The translations under genes and the position numbers were made by a program. This document shows positions 22,207 through 34,609 of a DNA stretch of 64,000 bases, piece after piece. The stretch comes from Actinomortierella ambigua (taxonomy: Eukaryota > Mortierellomycota > Mortierellomycetes > Mortierellales > Mortierellaceae): contig JAAAJB010000106.1 in NCBI GenBank assembly GCA_016098155.1, forward strand, positions 1 through 64,000, written 5' to 3'. The notes beneath the pieces are model-generated. The model ran no database searches and had not been told where the DNA came from. It saw nothing but the letters and a program-made list of their open reading frames with translations. How positions within the stretch are numbered: the first letter of the stretch is position 1; the number at the start of each line of letters is the position of its first letter.

Positions 22207-24841
22207 ATGAAGGACACCAAGCTAGGCACTCGTGTCATTGCCAACGATGGACGCCCGTATGGAACTGCACAGGGAGAGCACCAAAAAAAATATTTATGCC
22301 AGGAGCGCGTTGTCTGCGCCCTAGCTTATTTATTTTTCTTATTTTCTGCCACCTACGAGTGATTGTTGGCCATCAACGGATATTTCTGACATTTCTCGAC
22401 TGTATTTGCTTTCACTATGTAGACCATGGTATAGCCATGATGGCCAGAACTGTGATACATATATTGTTGGCATCGCAGGTAAAAAAAAAAAAAAAAAAGT
22501 CCTGCTGTACAGGAAAACATGTACTCTAAGGAGGAGGGGCGCGCGACTTTAAGCCTGGGAAAAAAAAATTTTTTTTCTAGGGTTTGCCTTTTTTTCTATT
22601 TTGTAATGCATGTAGAAAAAGGAAGCATGGGTTCACTTTTCGACAGTTCAAACTTCTCAACGAGCTTTCTTCCTTCAAACTCGGGGAAACTATTTAGGTG
22701 CAAGCGCCAGTGGCAAGACCAGTGTGGCTCAAAGAATCATCAAAAACTTGAATGTGCCTTGGGTGGTGCTGTTGTCGATGGATTCCTTCTACAAGGACTT
22801 GACGCCGGAGCAGGTCAAGATTGCCGACAACAAGTATGTTTGTGAGGAAAGGGGGGGAAATGGGAGTGTGTACATTGTCATGGTTTCTGTTTTATCTCTG
22901 TGTGGCAATGTTTGAATCATACTTTCTTGGTTAATTTTTTTTTGCTGACCACATGTTTGTCCGTTATCTTTGCAATATCCACACCATCAGCGACTGGGAC
23001 TTTGATTCGCCTGATTCTTACGACGTAAGGCCGTCCATTCCTCACCTCTATCATCAGGAAAAGGCTATACTCGCATGACTATTCTCTTTTTTTTTCTCCC
23101 CAATGCTGACCATCCAGATGGCCCTATATTTCTCCTTTTTGAATCACTAGTATGACATCCTGATCGAAACCATTACAAAGCTGAAGCAAGGCAAGATGGT
23201 GGACGTGCCCATTTACGACTTTGAGACCCACACCAGGTGAGCTTTAGTGATGATCTGTTGACCTGTCCTAGCTTTTAATCTGTTATGTCTTTCTAATATC
23301 GATAATCTTTACCCGTGTTTTTTTTTCCTCTCCACCTACAGACGCAAGGACAAGCATCACACTGTCTATGGCGCCAATGTTATTATCTTTGAGGGCATCT
23401 TTGGACTTTACGATAAGAAGGTCCTGGACCTGCTCAACCTAAAGATTTTTGTCGATACAGATGCAGACATTTGCTTGGCAAGACGATGTAAGTGAAGGGT
23501 TGGAGCAGATTGAGTAGTGGTGGATAGACAAAGGCAAGTTTTATCCACTTGCCACAGGATATTGAATGATACCTTTTTTTTGTTTTATTCTTTTAGTGAA
23601 ACGCGATGTCGCCGAACGAGGATTTGACGTGCAGGGAGTGCTGCAGTTGTACCAGCGCTTTGTGAAGCCAGCCTATGACAACTATGTGTACCCTACGCGC
23701 GCCAACGCGGATGTTGTAAGTCTCATCAGCAATGTTCCCATCGTTACCATAGGGGAACTCCTCCTCCACCTTCAAAAGGTCTTTTACTGACACATCTTTA
23801 TCTGAATTGATCAGATCATTCCACGTGGTCTGGAGAATCTGGTGGCGATTGATCTGTTGACGAAGCACATTCAACGGCAGCTGCAGGACCGCAAGATGAA
23901 GTCGCGGTGGGACCTCGCCAGGATTGAGCCGCCCTTGGCTCCCAGTCCTAATGTCATTGTCCTGAAGGAGACAAAGCAGATTTTGGTAAGTAGGAGCAAT
24001 TAGAGCGATTGCCCCGATCTGGTGTTTTATTTGTCTAGTTGTTTATTTTGATTTTTTTTTGGTGGCAAACCATGATCTCACACATTTCTCATCCTTCTGT
24101 TACTGCTCGAATTCTAGGGCATGCATACGATGATGCGCGATGCCAACACGTCTCGACACGACTTTATTTTTTATGCTGATCGAATGGCGACACTGGTTAT
24201 CGAGAGGTAAGTAGCCGGTGGACCTCCCTCTTGACTGGGAACCCCTCCTGGATGGCTTCTGAACGAACGGTCATTGGCTGACCATTCTTTTCTTTCTCAT
24301 GATCCAAAAAAAAACACATCTACATAGAGCATTGGACGAGATTCCTTATGAGCCCCAGGTCGTAGAGACGCCGACAGCAAAGACATTCAACGGCCTGAAG
24401 GTGGCGGCGCAGATTGTGGGAGTGTCGATCCTGCGAGCCGGAGGCACGCTGGAGGTGGGGTTACGGCGCGTGCTGGGCGATATTGCGATCGGCAAGATTC
24501 TGATCCAGACAGATCCTTCGTCCGGGGAGCCGCAGCTGCATTATTGCAAGTTGCCACAGTCGATCCATGCACCGGACTGCTATGTGTTTTTGTGCGATGC
24601 CGTGGTGGGCACGGGCGCGGCGGCGCTGATGGCGATCCGAGTGTTGCTCGACTATGAGGTGCCGGAGGACCGGATTGTGTTTTTGTGCTTCCTGGCGGGT
24701 CCGCAGGGTCTGCATGTGGTCTCGCAGGCGTTCCCCAAGGTCAAGATTGTCACGTCGTTCATTGACCCGGTACTCAATGCGGATACGCTGTACCTGGAGC
24801 CGGGTATGGGCCAGTTTGCAGACCGTTACTACGACTCGTAG
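22207..24841 (+). CDS. Uridine-cytidine kinase with C-terminal UPRT-like domain (UCKL1 type)
   Basis: Ten exons (22207-22256, 22423-22478, 22698-22833, 22991-23024, 23151-23236, 23342-23487, 23597-23715, 23815-23985, 24118-24206, 24328-24841) give 466 residues. The enzyme phosphorylates uridine and cytidine in pyrimidine salvage. The P-loop is [12 protein letters not shown] (about residues 32-43), split by an intron. Other kinase markers are [18 protein letters not shown] (the FDHPDAFD region), [11 protein letters not shown] and EGIFGLYD. The C-terminal 200 residues match uracil phosphoribosyltransferase as found fused in UCKL1: [34 protein letters not shown], then [19 protein letters not shown] where active UPRTs have an acidic DPMLATG PRPP loop. 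As in UCKL1, the UPRT half is probably degenerate or regulatory. Confidence 0.93.
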
Positions 24842-25393
24842 ATGATTTTTTTTAATGAATGTTGAGAGAGATGAAGTACGAGTTGGGGGGGGGAGGGGAG
24901 GGGGTTTCTCATTAAAACCGAAAAAGAAACGGGATTAAAAAAAAAAAAAAAAAGGCCGTGATATGGTCGCCCTATAGTTCCCGGTATGTTTTTATCCATG
25001 TTGCCATTCACTACTTATTCACTTTGAAAAAACAACGAGTGTGGCACTCAGGCCAATCATCTTTTGGTCCGTGAACTCAGGGCTGGGTACAAAGGACAGT
25101 TTTGCGTTTTACCCCATATTCCCCAACCTGTCGTTTCTTTCTTCTTCTCTTTCGTCGTTCTTCTTCTGCATTGCCTTAGATCTTGTCTTGCTCTATCCAC
25201 TTTTTTCTTGGAAGCCGAGGCATCGTATCGTATTCTCCTTTCCTCTCTCTCTTTTTGTCAACCGAATAGAGTTCTTGCCCCAACAGACCAAACTCTCTCA
25301 TTCTTTTTTTTTTTTCCTCCCTTTTCACTTTTTCTCCATCCTCCCAAAACTCATTCTTTCCCCCCACCCCTCTCATTCACCCCTCCGACAAAC

Positions 25394-28300
25394 ATGGCAC
25401 CAGTGCTGAGTCTGCCTATGGGCCTCCAGCGCAACAAGAAGCTGGTGGGTCTGTCTGTTCTGCTGGCGTACATTCTTGTGCGCCGCCAAAAGACCCAGGC
25501 AAGCAAACGCCAAGCACGCCAACAACAGCGCCAGCAGGGAGCAGGCAGCGACAGACAGGCGAGTGGTAGCAATAAGCCTCGGCGTGTAGGCGTCGATCGC
25601 CATTTCTTGGAGCAGCTCAAGAAGCTGCTGCCCATCTGTATTCCAGGTACGACGAGAAAGGCCCTGGGGAGAGAGATAATGGTCGAGCGGGGGTCAAGGG
25701 AAAAAAAAAAAGTTGATGCGATCACTGTGCTCACCGTTATTTTTTTGATTCTCCATCTTCACTCCCCCCCCCCCACTTTTTTTTAAACCCAATACTGAAC
25801 GATCGGGAAAATATTCTTGCACCTTTTTTTTTATGTATCTCTAGGTGTGGCGAGCAAGGAAGCAGCCTTGCTGGCTGCACTCGCTACTGTCCTTATCGCT
25901 CGGTAAGATAGAGTGTCGAAGGAAAAGGAAAAGGAAAGGGGGGGGGAGGAAAGGAGGGCTGTTACTAACCACCGTGCATTCGTCTCGTCTTGCCTCCCCT
26001 ATTTTATATTTCACGGGAAAAAAAAAAGCACATGGCTGGATATTTGGTTCTCTGGATTCAACGGCACGGTTGTCAAGGCCATTGTATCCCGCGATCGCAA
26101 AAAGTTCATCGCCAAGGCCGTGATTGAATTTGGTATCATGATGTGGCCCATGTCCATCGTCAACAACTCGCTCAAGTACACCATCAGTGCCCTGGCCTTG
26201 GCCTTCCGAGAGCGTCTTACAAAGGTATGTAGATTACATATAAAATCAAAAAAGAGCAAAGTGGGAGGGGAGCCGTGGGAGACCTAGAAGATTGAGAAGA
26301 TGGGATCGGGAAACAGGGCATGTGTGTGTTTAGTGTGTTTGAGATGCAAAGTCTGTCAGTCATGTACCACCCACCCACTCCTCTGCAACACCTCACACAT
26401 GTGATTACCCCTTCTTCCGCCGTCCCCCCAAAGACTCTTGGAGCATCGTTTCTTGTTACTCAATTACTTCTCTTTTCTGGTTGCGATATCACGCATCGAA
26501 ATAGTATGCCCACAACAAGTACCTGAATGGCATCACGTTCTACAAGATCTCCAACATCGACAATCGCATCCAGAACGCGGATCAGCTGCTGACGCAGGAT
26601 ATCGACAAGTTTGCCGAGAACCTCAGCCATCTCTACTCGGACATTGCAAAACCGTTGGTCGACATTGTACTCTTTGCCTACAAGCTCGGAGAGGCCATGT
26701 GAGTGGAAGAGTGTTTCTTTTTCTTTTCTTTTCTGTTGTCAACAGGTTTTCATGGTGGCATGGTTAGTTGACCAATTCGTTTCTTCAATCAATCTCATCT
26801 AGTGGTCGTGAGGCACCCTTCTATATGATTGGATACTTCTTCCTGTCGGGCATGGCTCTTCGTGCCATCTCACCGCCCTTTGGCAAATGTAAGGTTTTCA
26901 CTACATGCATGAAAGGGTGATTTTCCCCTTCCGCTCTCGGGTTCTTCCAGTTTCCGAAGGTGGCTCGTGACGTGGGGAAGAAACTTTTTTTCACAGCATG
27001 CTCACATTCAAAACTTTTTTTTTCGTTCATACCTCGTCTTGCGAAAAAAAAAAAAAAAAAAAAGACACCGCCCAAGAGCAGAAACTCGAAGGAGACTTCC
27101 GATTCAACCACGTAAGTGCAAAAGAAAAAGAAGAAAAGAAAGGCTTCTCTTGGTTTCCTATTTTCAAGGGAAGACCCAAATATGCACATTATTAACCTCT
27201 CTTGTGAACACTTACCTTCTCCTCCCACTTTTTTTTTGCGTCGATAGTCGCGTATCATTGCCCACTCGGAGGAAATTGCATTCTACAACGGTGCGGAGCG
27301 TGAGAAACAAGGCGTGAACAACAGCTTTGACAAGATTGTGCGTCATGTTCGCAAAGTCTATACTCTGCGCTTTGCCAACGGCATTTTCGACTCTGTCTTG
27401 GTCAAGTATTGCGCGACCATGACCGCCTACTAGTAATGTTTCTAATCCTCTTTTGTAATCAAGATCTGGGCAAGTATTTTTTTTTTGAAAGTTACTGACT
27501 TTTTTTTTATGTTTTGTCATTTCCGTGTCTCTAGTCTGTTGGCACGACCAGTTTTCGACCCTGCCTATGGTAAGACTCGTTTATTTTCTTTAACAAACAA
27601 AAACAAAAAAATACTGGCTACACCTTACCCTCTTGGTACTCACATTTCCAACCAAATGACAAACCGTCATTATTGTCATCATTTTTTTTCCGTTGCTAGC
27701 CACGGAGCACATGGGTATGGTTTCGGCAGACCCCACCAAGATTGTTGAGGACTACTCTCGAAACTCGGGCTACTTGGTGAACTTATCGCAGGCTGTCGGC
27801 CGTCTGATCCTTGCCGTTCGCGATCTGACCCGCTTTGCTGGTTTCACTGTAAGTGATCGATCGTATGAGAGGAGGAAGAGGAGATAGAGAGAGAGAGAGA
27901 CAGGAGGGAAGGGTAATAATACCCTTGTAACATGTTTATGATTCTTACGTCTTTTTTTATTTTGGACCAAATATCTTTCGTATCGGATAGTCGCGTGTGT
28001 CGGAGCTGTTTGATGTTTTGGAGGATGTCAACAAGGGCCGCTACGAACGTACCATGGTCAACAAGGATGGCGCTGCGTCTGCTAGCAAGTGTAAGTATCA
28101 TCATCGTTTGAACAAGTGTTGCATCACCTCCAAGCCCCTCTACAAAGATTATGTCACATTGACTCACGCACCCTTCCTTTTTTCTTTTTCTTTGTTGCTT
28201 CTTTTTTTCTAGCCGTGGATACAAAGGGCTTGAAGGGCAAGGTGGTGACCCAGGATGGTGTGATTGTGTTTGAGAAGGTGCCGATTGTCACGCCCAACAA

Positions 28301-29442
28301 CGATTTGCTGGTCAAGGAGCTTTCGTTCAAGGTCACCAAGGGCATGAACTGCTTGATCTCTGGTCCCAACGGCTGCGTAAGTAAACCTGTCCTCAGATGC
28401 ATGAAGAGACACGCACGGATCAACACAGCCGTGGAAAAAAAAACATGCAAGCATGACATGAAACTTACAATTGCTATTTAATTTCTTATCTGTCCACAGG
28501 GCAAGAGCTCGCTCTTCCGTATTCTGGGTGACTTGTGGCCTCTCTTTGGTAAGTCATACGAGGAGGGGAAGGAGCGGGGGTGACCTTAACTTTTGCTTCT
28601 TCCTTTTTTTTTTTGTCCACCCTTCTCGGACCGATATGGTCATGATCCACCCTCGAACAACCGAGAAAAAAAAAAAAAAAAGACCACTGACCCCCGACCC
28701 CTCACAACGTTATATAGGCGCCACACACACCNNNNNNNNNNAAGAAAAAGGGGGAAAGGGGCCAGAGAAAAAAAAAAAAAAAAAAAAAAAACAAAAAAAA
28801 ACCCAAAAAAAAAAAAAAAAAAGACCACTGACTCTTGTATTCTTATGATGTTATATAGGCGGCACTGTTACAAAGCCCGACCCATCCAAGCTGTTCTATG
28901 TGCCTCAAAAGCCCTACCTGGCACTGGGCACGTTCCGGGACCAGGTGACGTACCCGGACACCAAGGCGCAAGCGGCCAAGAAGGGCTACAACGATGCAAA
29001 GCTGCAAGAGTTGTTGGAGGTTGTGCATCTCGGCTATCTGATGGAGCGCGAGGGAGGATGGGATGCGGTGCAAGACTGGGCGGATGTGTTGTCGGGAGGA
29101 GAGAAGCAACGGGTGGCGATGGCGCGGTTGTTCTACCATGCACCACAGTTTGCGATCCTGGACGAGTGTACGTCGGCGGTGAGCATGGACATTGAGGGGA
29201 TCATGTACGAGCATGCGAGGGCGGTCGGGATCACGTTGTTCACGGTCTCGCATCGGTCGTCGTTGATCCGTCACCACGAGTATCTGTTGCGGTTCGATGG
29301 CGAGGGACATTACCAGTTCCGAAAGCTCGGATCCGAGGACTTGCAGGCGGCCGCGTTCGGATTCGGACATGGAAAGTCGAAGAAGCAGCTCAAGATGGAC
29401 GATGAGGAGGGCGAGGATGCTGATACGGAGAAGAGCATTTAG
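25394..29442 (+). CDS. Peroxisomal ABC half-transporter, ABCD/Pxa family
   Basis: Thirteen exons (25394-25646, 25845-25902, 26029-26224, 26505-26698, 26803-26888, 27065-27111, 27248-27432, 27535-27569, 27700-27848, 27991-28090, 28213-28376, 28500-28548, 28859-29442) give 699 residues, a normal ABCD length. ABCD dimers import very-long-chain acyl-CoA or related substrates into peroxisomes for beta-oxidation. The membrane half includes the ABCD EAA-like segment (SLKYTISALALAFRERLTK then YAHNKYL). The nucleotide-binding half shows Walker A GPNGCGKSS (about residues 484-492, split by an intron), signature LSGGEKQR and Walker B with FAILDECTSAVS. A putative peroxisomal-targeting patch may lie in the basic N-terminus. 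Assembly gap Ns and a duplicated tract sit in the last intron (28549-28858), so only the 3' copy of the acceptor is used here. Confidence 0.92.
28681..28872. repeat. Imperfect direct repeat flanking an assembly gap
   Basis: The tract at 28681-28724 recurs at 28822-28865. Both begin AGACCACTGAC and end GTTATATAGGCG, and both include the 3' splice site. The 17 positions between differ mostly by C/T changes. Poly-A runs and the N gap lie between the copies. The pattern looks like two divergent or low-quality readings of one locus. Confidence 0.75.
28732..28741. other. Assembly gap (10 N) in the last intron of the ABCD gene
   Basis: Ns are surrounded by long poly-A homopolymers and a duplicated tract. 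The gap is contained within the intron between the Walker A exon and the final exon. Confidence 0.97.
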
Positions 29443-29709
29443 ATCCTTCTTTTGTGGTTGATTTTTTTGTCTTTCAATTTTGTAAGCATAACAAGGGAAA
29501 GAAATATAGAAGCACATTTCTCCATTCTTCACATTCTTGACAGGATGAAGGGAGACAAAGTTGCAGAAACAAAAAAAACACGTGTGTTCATTTTCTCCAG
29601 AAAGGAAAGAAAAAAAATAGGGCTATCTACAGAGAAACGGCTATCACATAGCTTCCGTCTCCTCCTCCTCGTCGTCGTCGTTGTCGTTGTCGCGTCCCCC
29701 CACCTCCGA

Positions 29710-32203
29710 CTATTCGATCTTCTTGGGGTGCTTGATGGTAAAGCACCAGATATCAAAATAGCTGCAAATGTCATTCACGACCACGAGGGCGAAATGGGCA
29801 TATGCGGCGGCGGAGAAGGCCAAGCAGCTCCACAGGTACATGTTCTCCATATGCGGACCAAACAGACGCGCGATGCCGATGCTGGGCAGGTTGGCGTTCA
29901 GGGCGCCGACCAGCAGGGGCACAAACGACACGTTGAACATCGGGTAGGGCTGGTGGGTGACATGGGCGGTGATCATCAGCCCGACCGTGTAGCCAAACGA
30001 CAGACCAATGTACAGCACCCACGGCACCATGTGCGCGGTCACAATCTGCGGCGACGCGTTCAGCCACGCGTACGCCACGAACGACATGCCCACAAATGGC
30101 GCAAGACCCATCAACGCTGGGAGCACGGGCAGCTGCTTGTCACGACGAGCCTTGATCACATGCTGGAAACTATTTGTTGGAAGGGGGTGAGAGGGGGAGG
30201 AGGGAGGGGAGGGGGGAAGGGATAGCGATAAACAAAGAAATTAATACAATGTTGAGACCAACCCCCCTGAGGAAACAAAGGACAACATCGACTAGAAGGA
30301 AAAATACAATTTAAAGAAAATGAAAAACAAATGAGAAATAAAAAAAAACTTACGCAGTGAGGATGTTGCCAATCAGCGAAACGGTACCAAAGGCAATCAA
30401 AAAGTGGTTCATCTGGATCTCTGGCAGTCCAGGCACAAGGTCGCTAAACTTTTGCACCCAGAATGTCGCGCCCGTGAACGCCGTGACAAAGTACAGGATC
30501 ACAAGCATGATAATGCCCTCCACCGGTCCACTGAAGGCGCTCAGGTACAACGTGCCGGTGTGGTATTCCTCCCATGTGGTCAGGTAAAAGTTGAATAGAG
30601 CTAATAAAGAAGAAGGAAGAAGAAAGAAAGAATCGTTAATTATTTTATGCGCTCTTCCTCTCACAGACATCGCCCCCCTATCGACGTTTAATCAAAGGTG
30701 AGGAGGTTCTTACGAAGGAGTTGGGACAAGACAGTCCACCAGCTCTGTCCCAGCTGGAGCGCATTGGCGACGAGAAGGGCTTCGAGCTATTGGGGAAAAA
30801 GGAAGAGTTTGATAGTCAGTATTGAATCCAAGAAAGTTGGAGAGGGGAGGGGGAGGGGGAAGAGTCGGGAGGCACATGCTCCCCCTCCGACTGATAACCT
30901 TAACCATTTCACACACAATTGGGATGTGTTGTCATTGTTTCCTCCTCTTCCTTCCTTCCTCTCCCCTGTTGCATGGGAAACAATTGGCGTAGCACAGCAC
31001 CCTTCCGGATAGGAAAGAGGTGGTGGGAGAAAAGAAAAACAAAAAAAAATAACAACAACACACACGAATGAGATTCAGGGTCCCCCCCCCCTCCTCCCTC
31101 TTCATCCTCCTCCTCTCGGCGGAGACTGGAACGTGAGAAAACTTACCGAGGTGTTCAACGCATCACATCCTAATGTTCAAAAGTAGTGGTGGGAAATGTA
31201 GAGGAGTGAGTATCTCTCCTCATTTGTAACGATGACATGAACCAAAAGAAAAGAAAAGAGAAAAAGATAGTAAAAAAAGGAGTAAAGTGGGCAGGGTGCA
31301 GGGGCAGGGGGCAGGAGGATGATCAAGGGGGCAAGGAGGGACGTGCCACGAATTCGGGGCTTGACCGCAAAAGCATGTGCATGCAAAGCGCTATTTTTTT
31401 GGGGTTGGAGTGTGACGGAGAGAAGGAAAGAAGGAGTGAGAGAAAAAAAAAAAAAAAAAAAGTAATGCATCTTGGCAATCTGCCCATCTGCATACCGTGG
31501 TCAAACAGTTCGCCCAAGGGTCCCGAGGTACCCGTTCGCCGGGCCTGCTTGCCGTCGATGGCATCAAACGACTGGTAAACAAAGAGACCCACACCGAACC
31601 TGTATGGGAGCAGCGAAAAATAGAGCGATTAACTTTTCTGTTCTCATTTTCTGGTGGTTGTTGTTGTTGGGGTGTTGATAATCTCACAGTCATTTCCTGC
31701 CTTACGTAAAGTAGGCCCAGTTGGGGCAAGGAGCCTCCATGTTGGGCGAAAAGTAGAGCATGGTCAGCACGTTGAAGACGACCAGCAAGAAGCCCAGGCC
31801 GGTGATCGTGTTTGGCCTAGAAAAATGGAAAGTGTGGTTGTTTCGCGTTAATCACCGGGGGTCAGCTGGATCAAGGTCCCTTTTGTGGCACGCACAGGTT
31901 TCATCCAGTTTGTTGCAGTGTGGAGGGAGCGGAAGAGTGGGGGGAGGCACACTCGATTATTATTTTTTTTTTTTTGTTTGACACTCTATCTGTCAACAAT
32001 CGGTCTGTCTCTCTCTGCTCTTCATTCTTCTATATCCTTCTTTTTGCTTCGCTGCAAACTTACGCCATGGTGAGGGGGAAGAAGGTGACAAGCTTGTTCC
32101 AGTAAGGGCCGAGGACATGTTTAGACAGCAGCGACTCGTCCACGCCCGAATACTTGTAACTGCTGAGGTTGTGGCGGTATTCCTCGGGGATGTATCGCGT
32201 CAT
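29710..32203 (-). CDS. CDP-choline/ethanolamine:diacylglycerol phosphotransferase (CPT1/EPT1 family)
   Basis: Seven exons read leftward (32203-32064, 31816-31706, 31599-31496, 31169-31147, 30786-30714, 30600-30354, 30169-29710) give 385 residues. The enzyme makes phosphatidylcholine or phosphatidylethanolamine from CDP-choline/ethanolamine and diacylglycerol at the ER or Golgi. The CDP-alcohol phosphotransferase signature DG(x)2AR(x)8G(x)3D(x)3D is complete: [21 protein letters not shown] joined across an intron to CDALNTS. A 23-bp microexon (31169-31147) encodes the last part, including the catalytic Asp. Several hydrophobic segments follow, including [20 protein letters not shown] and a [15 protein letters not shown] helix. 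Choice between choline and ethanolamine cannot be read from sequence. The protein starts [20 protein letters not shown], which matches family N-termini. Confidence 0.92.
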
Positions 32204-32526
32204 GGTTGATAGGAGAAAGGCACTTGCTCGCGATCCAAGTAAAAAGAAACAAAAAGGCTGGTACTCTTCACAGCAAACTGGAGGCTTTGAAGATAGAGAG
32301 GTGTCTCGGGGGAGTGGGGTGTATGTGCGAGGAATGAGAAGAGTGGGAGCAAAGAGCGATTCAGAAACGAATGACAAAAAAAAAAAAAAAGAAAAAGTAC
32401 ACACACAAGGTGGAGTCAAGGTAAACGGGGGAAGAAAGTCACAGTTCGCGACGCATTGTTGGGCGATGACCCAAAACTGACATGGTGTAACACACGAGCT
32501 AAGTTCTATTTTCTTATTTTCTTTGC

Positions 32527-34146
32527 TCACAACTCGTCGTTCACACGGCCACGACCATGGGCCATCGTCGTCGTCGTCATTGTCCTAGCCATTGCCGTCT
32601 TGCCTGTCGTCGTCGCCGTCGTCTTCTTGTTCTTTGCCTTGGCCTCCTCCTGGTTGACGATCGACACGATCATATCCCCTTCAATCCCGCTGTCAAACAG
32701 CACATGGTCCTCCTTTGCCAGTCGCTGCCTGTGCATCGACAGCGTCTCTTTGGGCGGATGCCGGATGATCGTCATGGTTTCAATGATCAATGTTGTCACC
32801 TTCCTCACCACTCGCTTCCCTGCCTTGGCTCCACCAACGCTGTCTTGACCCCCTTTGCTGCTACGCCCTGTCATGATCTGTGCTTCTCGGGCCACGATCG
32901 TGCCAGGTAGCTCGTTTCTGTCGTCGTCGTCGCCAGTGTCGAACACAATGCTTGGATCCTCCTCCGTCGCTGTAGGCTCTGGAGTTGGCATGGGTGGACC
33001 AGTCGGGGAAGCTTGGTTCGTCATCGTCGTCATTGGCGTAGTGACCGCATTTTCCTTGGACATGCTTCCTCGATCATGGGCAGACCGCTCATCTTGAGCA
33101 CGATGATCTGCTGCACCTCCTCCTCCTCTTCCTCCTCGGTCAGACACAGTCGTCGTTGTCGTTGTCGTTGACGTCGATGTGGGTGCTTGGATGGTTGCCA
33201 GGGTAGGTTCTGGCGCGATCGACGCTGTGTCCATGGTGTGGCAGAGACTATTCTTTCTTTCTTTCTCTTCCTCTCTTGCTTCCTCTTCCTGTCCGTGATT
33301 CTTGGCGGTGTAATCCACCTTTTGTATCCGCGGCTGATCGCCTTTTGGCTCGGTACTGAACTGGATGGTCGTTGCTGCCGTGGTGGCGGGCTCTAGCTGC
33401 TCGCGCGGACTGAAGGGAATTGAATGATCGAGGTATTGACTATGGCTGCTGCCAATGCCACTGGTGCTGCTGCTGCTGCTGCTCTCTGACATGGTAGGAT
33501 GGCTAAAGACCTGCGCGACGTTGATTGGAATGTCCTCCTCCGTCTCGATTTCATGCGACATGATGGTCGAAGGCGAGAGAGGTTGCGCTAATGATGAAAT
33601 GCAAGGATGGCTCGTCCGCTCGGTTGCAGTAGCAGGTTGGTCAGCACGAGTAGCCTGCTCGCCAAGAGGACACGGGCCGTCGTTATCGCCCTCTTGCCAG
33701 GGAGGCAACGGCTCTGGGGGGTCGTCGTCATTCTTCTTGTGGGTGTGGTCAGGCTCTGCCGATCCATGTCCCGAACCCGAGCCTGGAGGTATCTTCCTCT
33801 GATGGGAATGATGGATCATTTTGGGAGCCGGGGCCTCGGTGGGCTCGGCAGGCATGGTGGTCGTGGGCGGTGGAGCGGGTTCGGTGTACTGGTAGGCGAT
33901 CAAGCGGTCGTTCAGCGAAGTGAGGGCCAGACGCAGATCAGGAAAGGGCGATTTTGCAGGATCAGCAGGCCGTTGATCAGGGTGGTGGTGATGGTGGTGG
34001 TGATGCTGTCGTGGGGGTACTAGATCGGCTGCGACGATCCCCTGTCGCTGTTGTTGGTGTGGCTGCAGGAGAGTGCCCAGTGCTGTCAACAGCAGAGCAG
34101 TGCAAAGAGCAAAGGTTTGTACTGTCGATCGAGGTCTCCTTTTCAT
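32527..34146 (-). CDS. Unrecognised secretory-pathway protein, Ser/Thr/Pro-rich, C-terminal -NDEL
   Basis: Single exon, 539 residues from the ATG at 34146; an upstream in-frame ATG at 34209 would lengthen it by 21 residues but spoil the signal peptide. The N-terminus (MKRRPRSTVQ then FALCTALLLTALGTLL) is a good signal peptide or signal anchor. A His run, a Pro/Thr-rich region and long acidic and Ser/Thr stretches follow. The only globular-looking segment is FPDLRLALTSLNDRLIAYQY (about residues 72-91). The protein ends HGRGRVNDEL, and xDEL C-termini can act as ER retrieval signals in fungi. I recognise no domain. It could be an ER-resident, cell-wall or secreted disordered protein. It lies 323 bp upstream of the phosphotransferase gene, on the same strand. 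Confidence 0.6.
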   Translation of the reverse strand: MKRRPRSTVQTFALCTALLLTALGTLLQPHQQQRQGIVAADLVPPRQHHHHHHHHPDQRPADPAKSPFPDLRLALTSLNDRLIAYQYTEPAPPPTTTMPAEPTEAPAPKMIHHSHQRKIPPGSGSGHGSAEPDHTHKKNDDDPPEPLPPWQEGDNDGPCPLGEQATRADQPATATERTSHPCISSLAQPLSPSTIMSHEIETEEDIPINVAQVFSHPTMSESSSSSSTSGIGSSHSQYLDHSIPFSPREQLEPATTAATTIQFSTEPKGDQPRIQKVDYTAKNHGQEEEAREEEKERKNSLCHTMDTASIAPEPTLATIQAPTSTSTTTTTTTVSDRGGRGGGGAADHRAQDERSAHDRGSMSKENAVTTPMTTMTNQASPTGPPMPTPEPTATEEDPSIVFDTGDDDDRNELPGTIVAREAQIMTGRSSKGGQDSVGGAKAGKRVVRKVTTLIIETMTIIRHPPKETLSMHRQRLAKEDHVLFDSGIEGDMIVSIVNQEEAKAKNKKTTATTTGKTAMARTMTTTTMAHGRGRVNDEL

Positions 34147-34609
34147 TGTGAAGAGTGTGGATATGTGGGTAGGTGGGTGGGGTGGTAGGTGGACAAGGTG
34201 AATCAACATCGACCTGTTTCTTTTTGAGAAAGTTTTTTTCTGTCACGGAGCAAAGTCACGCACCAACACCCTGAGCATCGATGACATGACTATGAAGCTA
34301 GTTCGAGGCGATGTTATATAGTACCCCGCTGGCGCAAATATGATATGCGTTGGCTTTTATGTCCTCGGCTCATAATCTCCGAAGCCAGCGATCCTTCGGT
34401 TGTCTTCGTAGTCTACCCCACTCCCATAACCTTTTCTCTCCGCAACTTTGCTCTCTATCTCGCTCCCTCTCTCCCTCTCTCTCTCTCCTTCTCTCTTCTC
34501 TCCGGCTTGAATGGCCTGGGGTCCCTCACTTTGTCTGCGACTCTGCCCCCGTCCTGTCTCTCGCCCCTTCCTACCTGTTGCTGCTACAAGTCGCCAACCC
34601 TTGGTCGCC

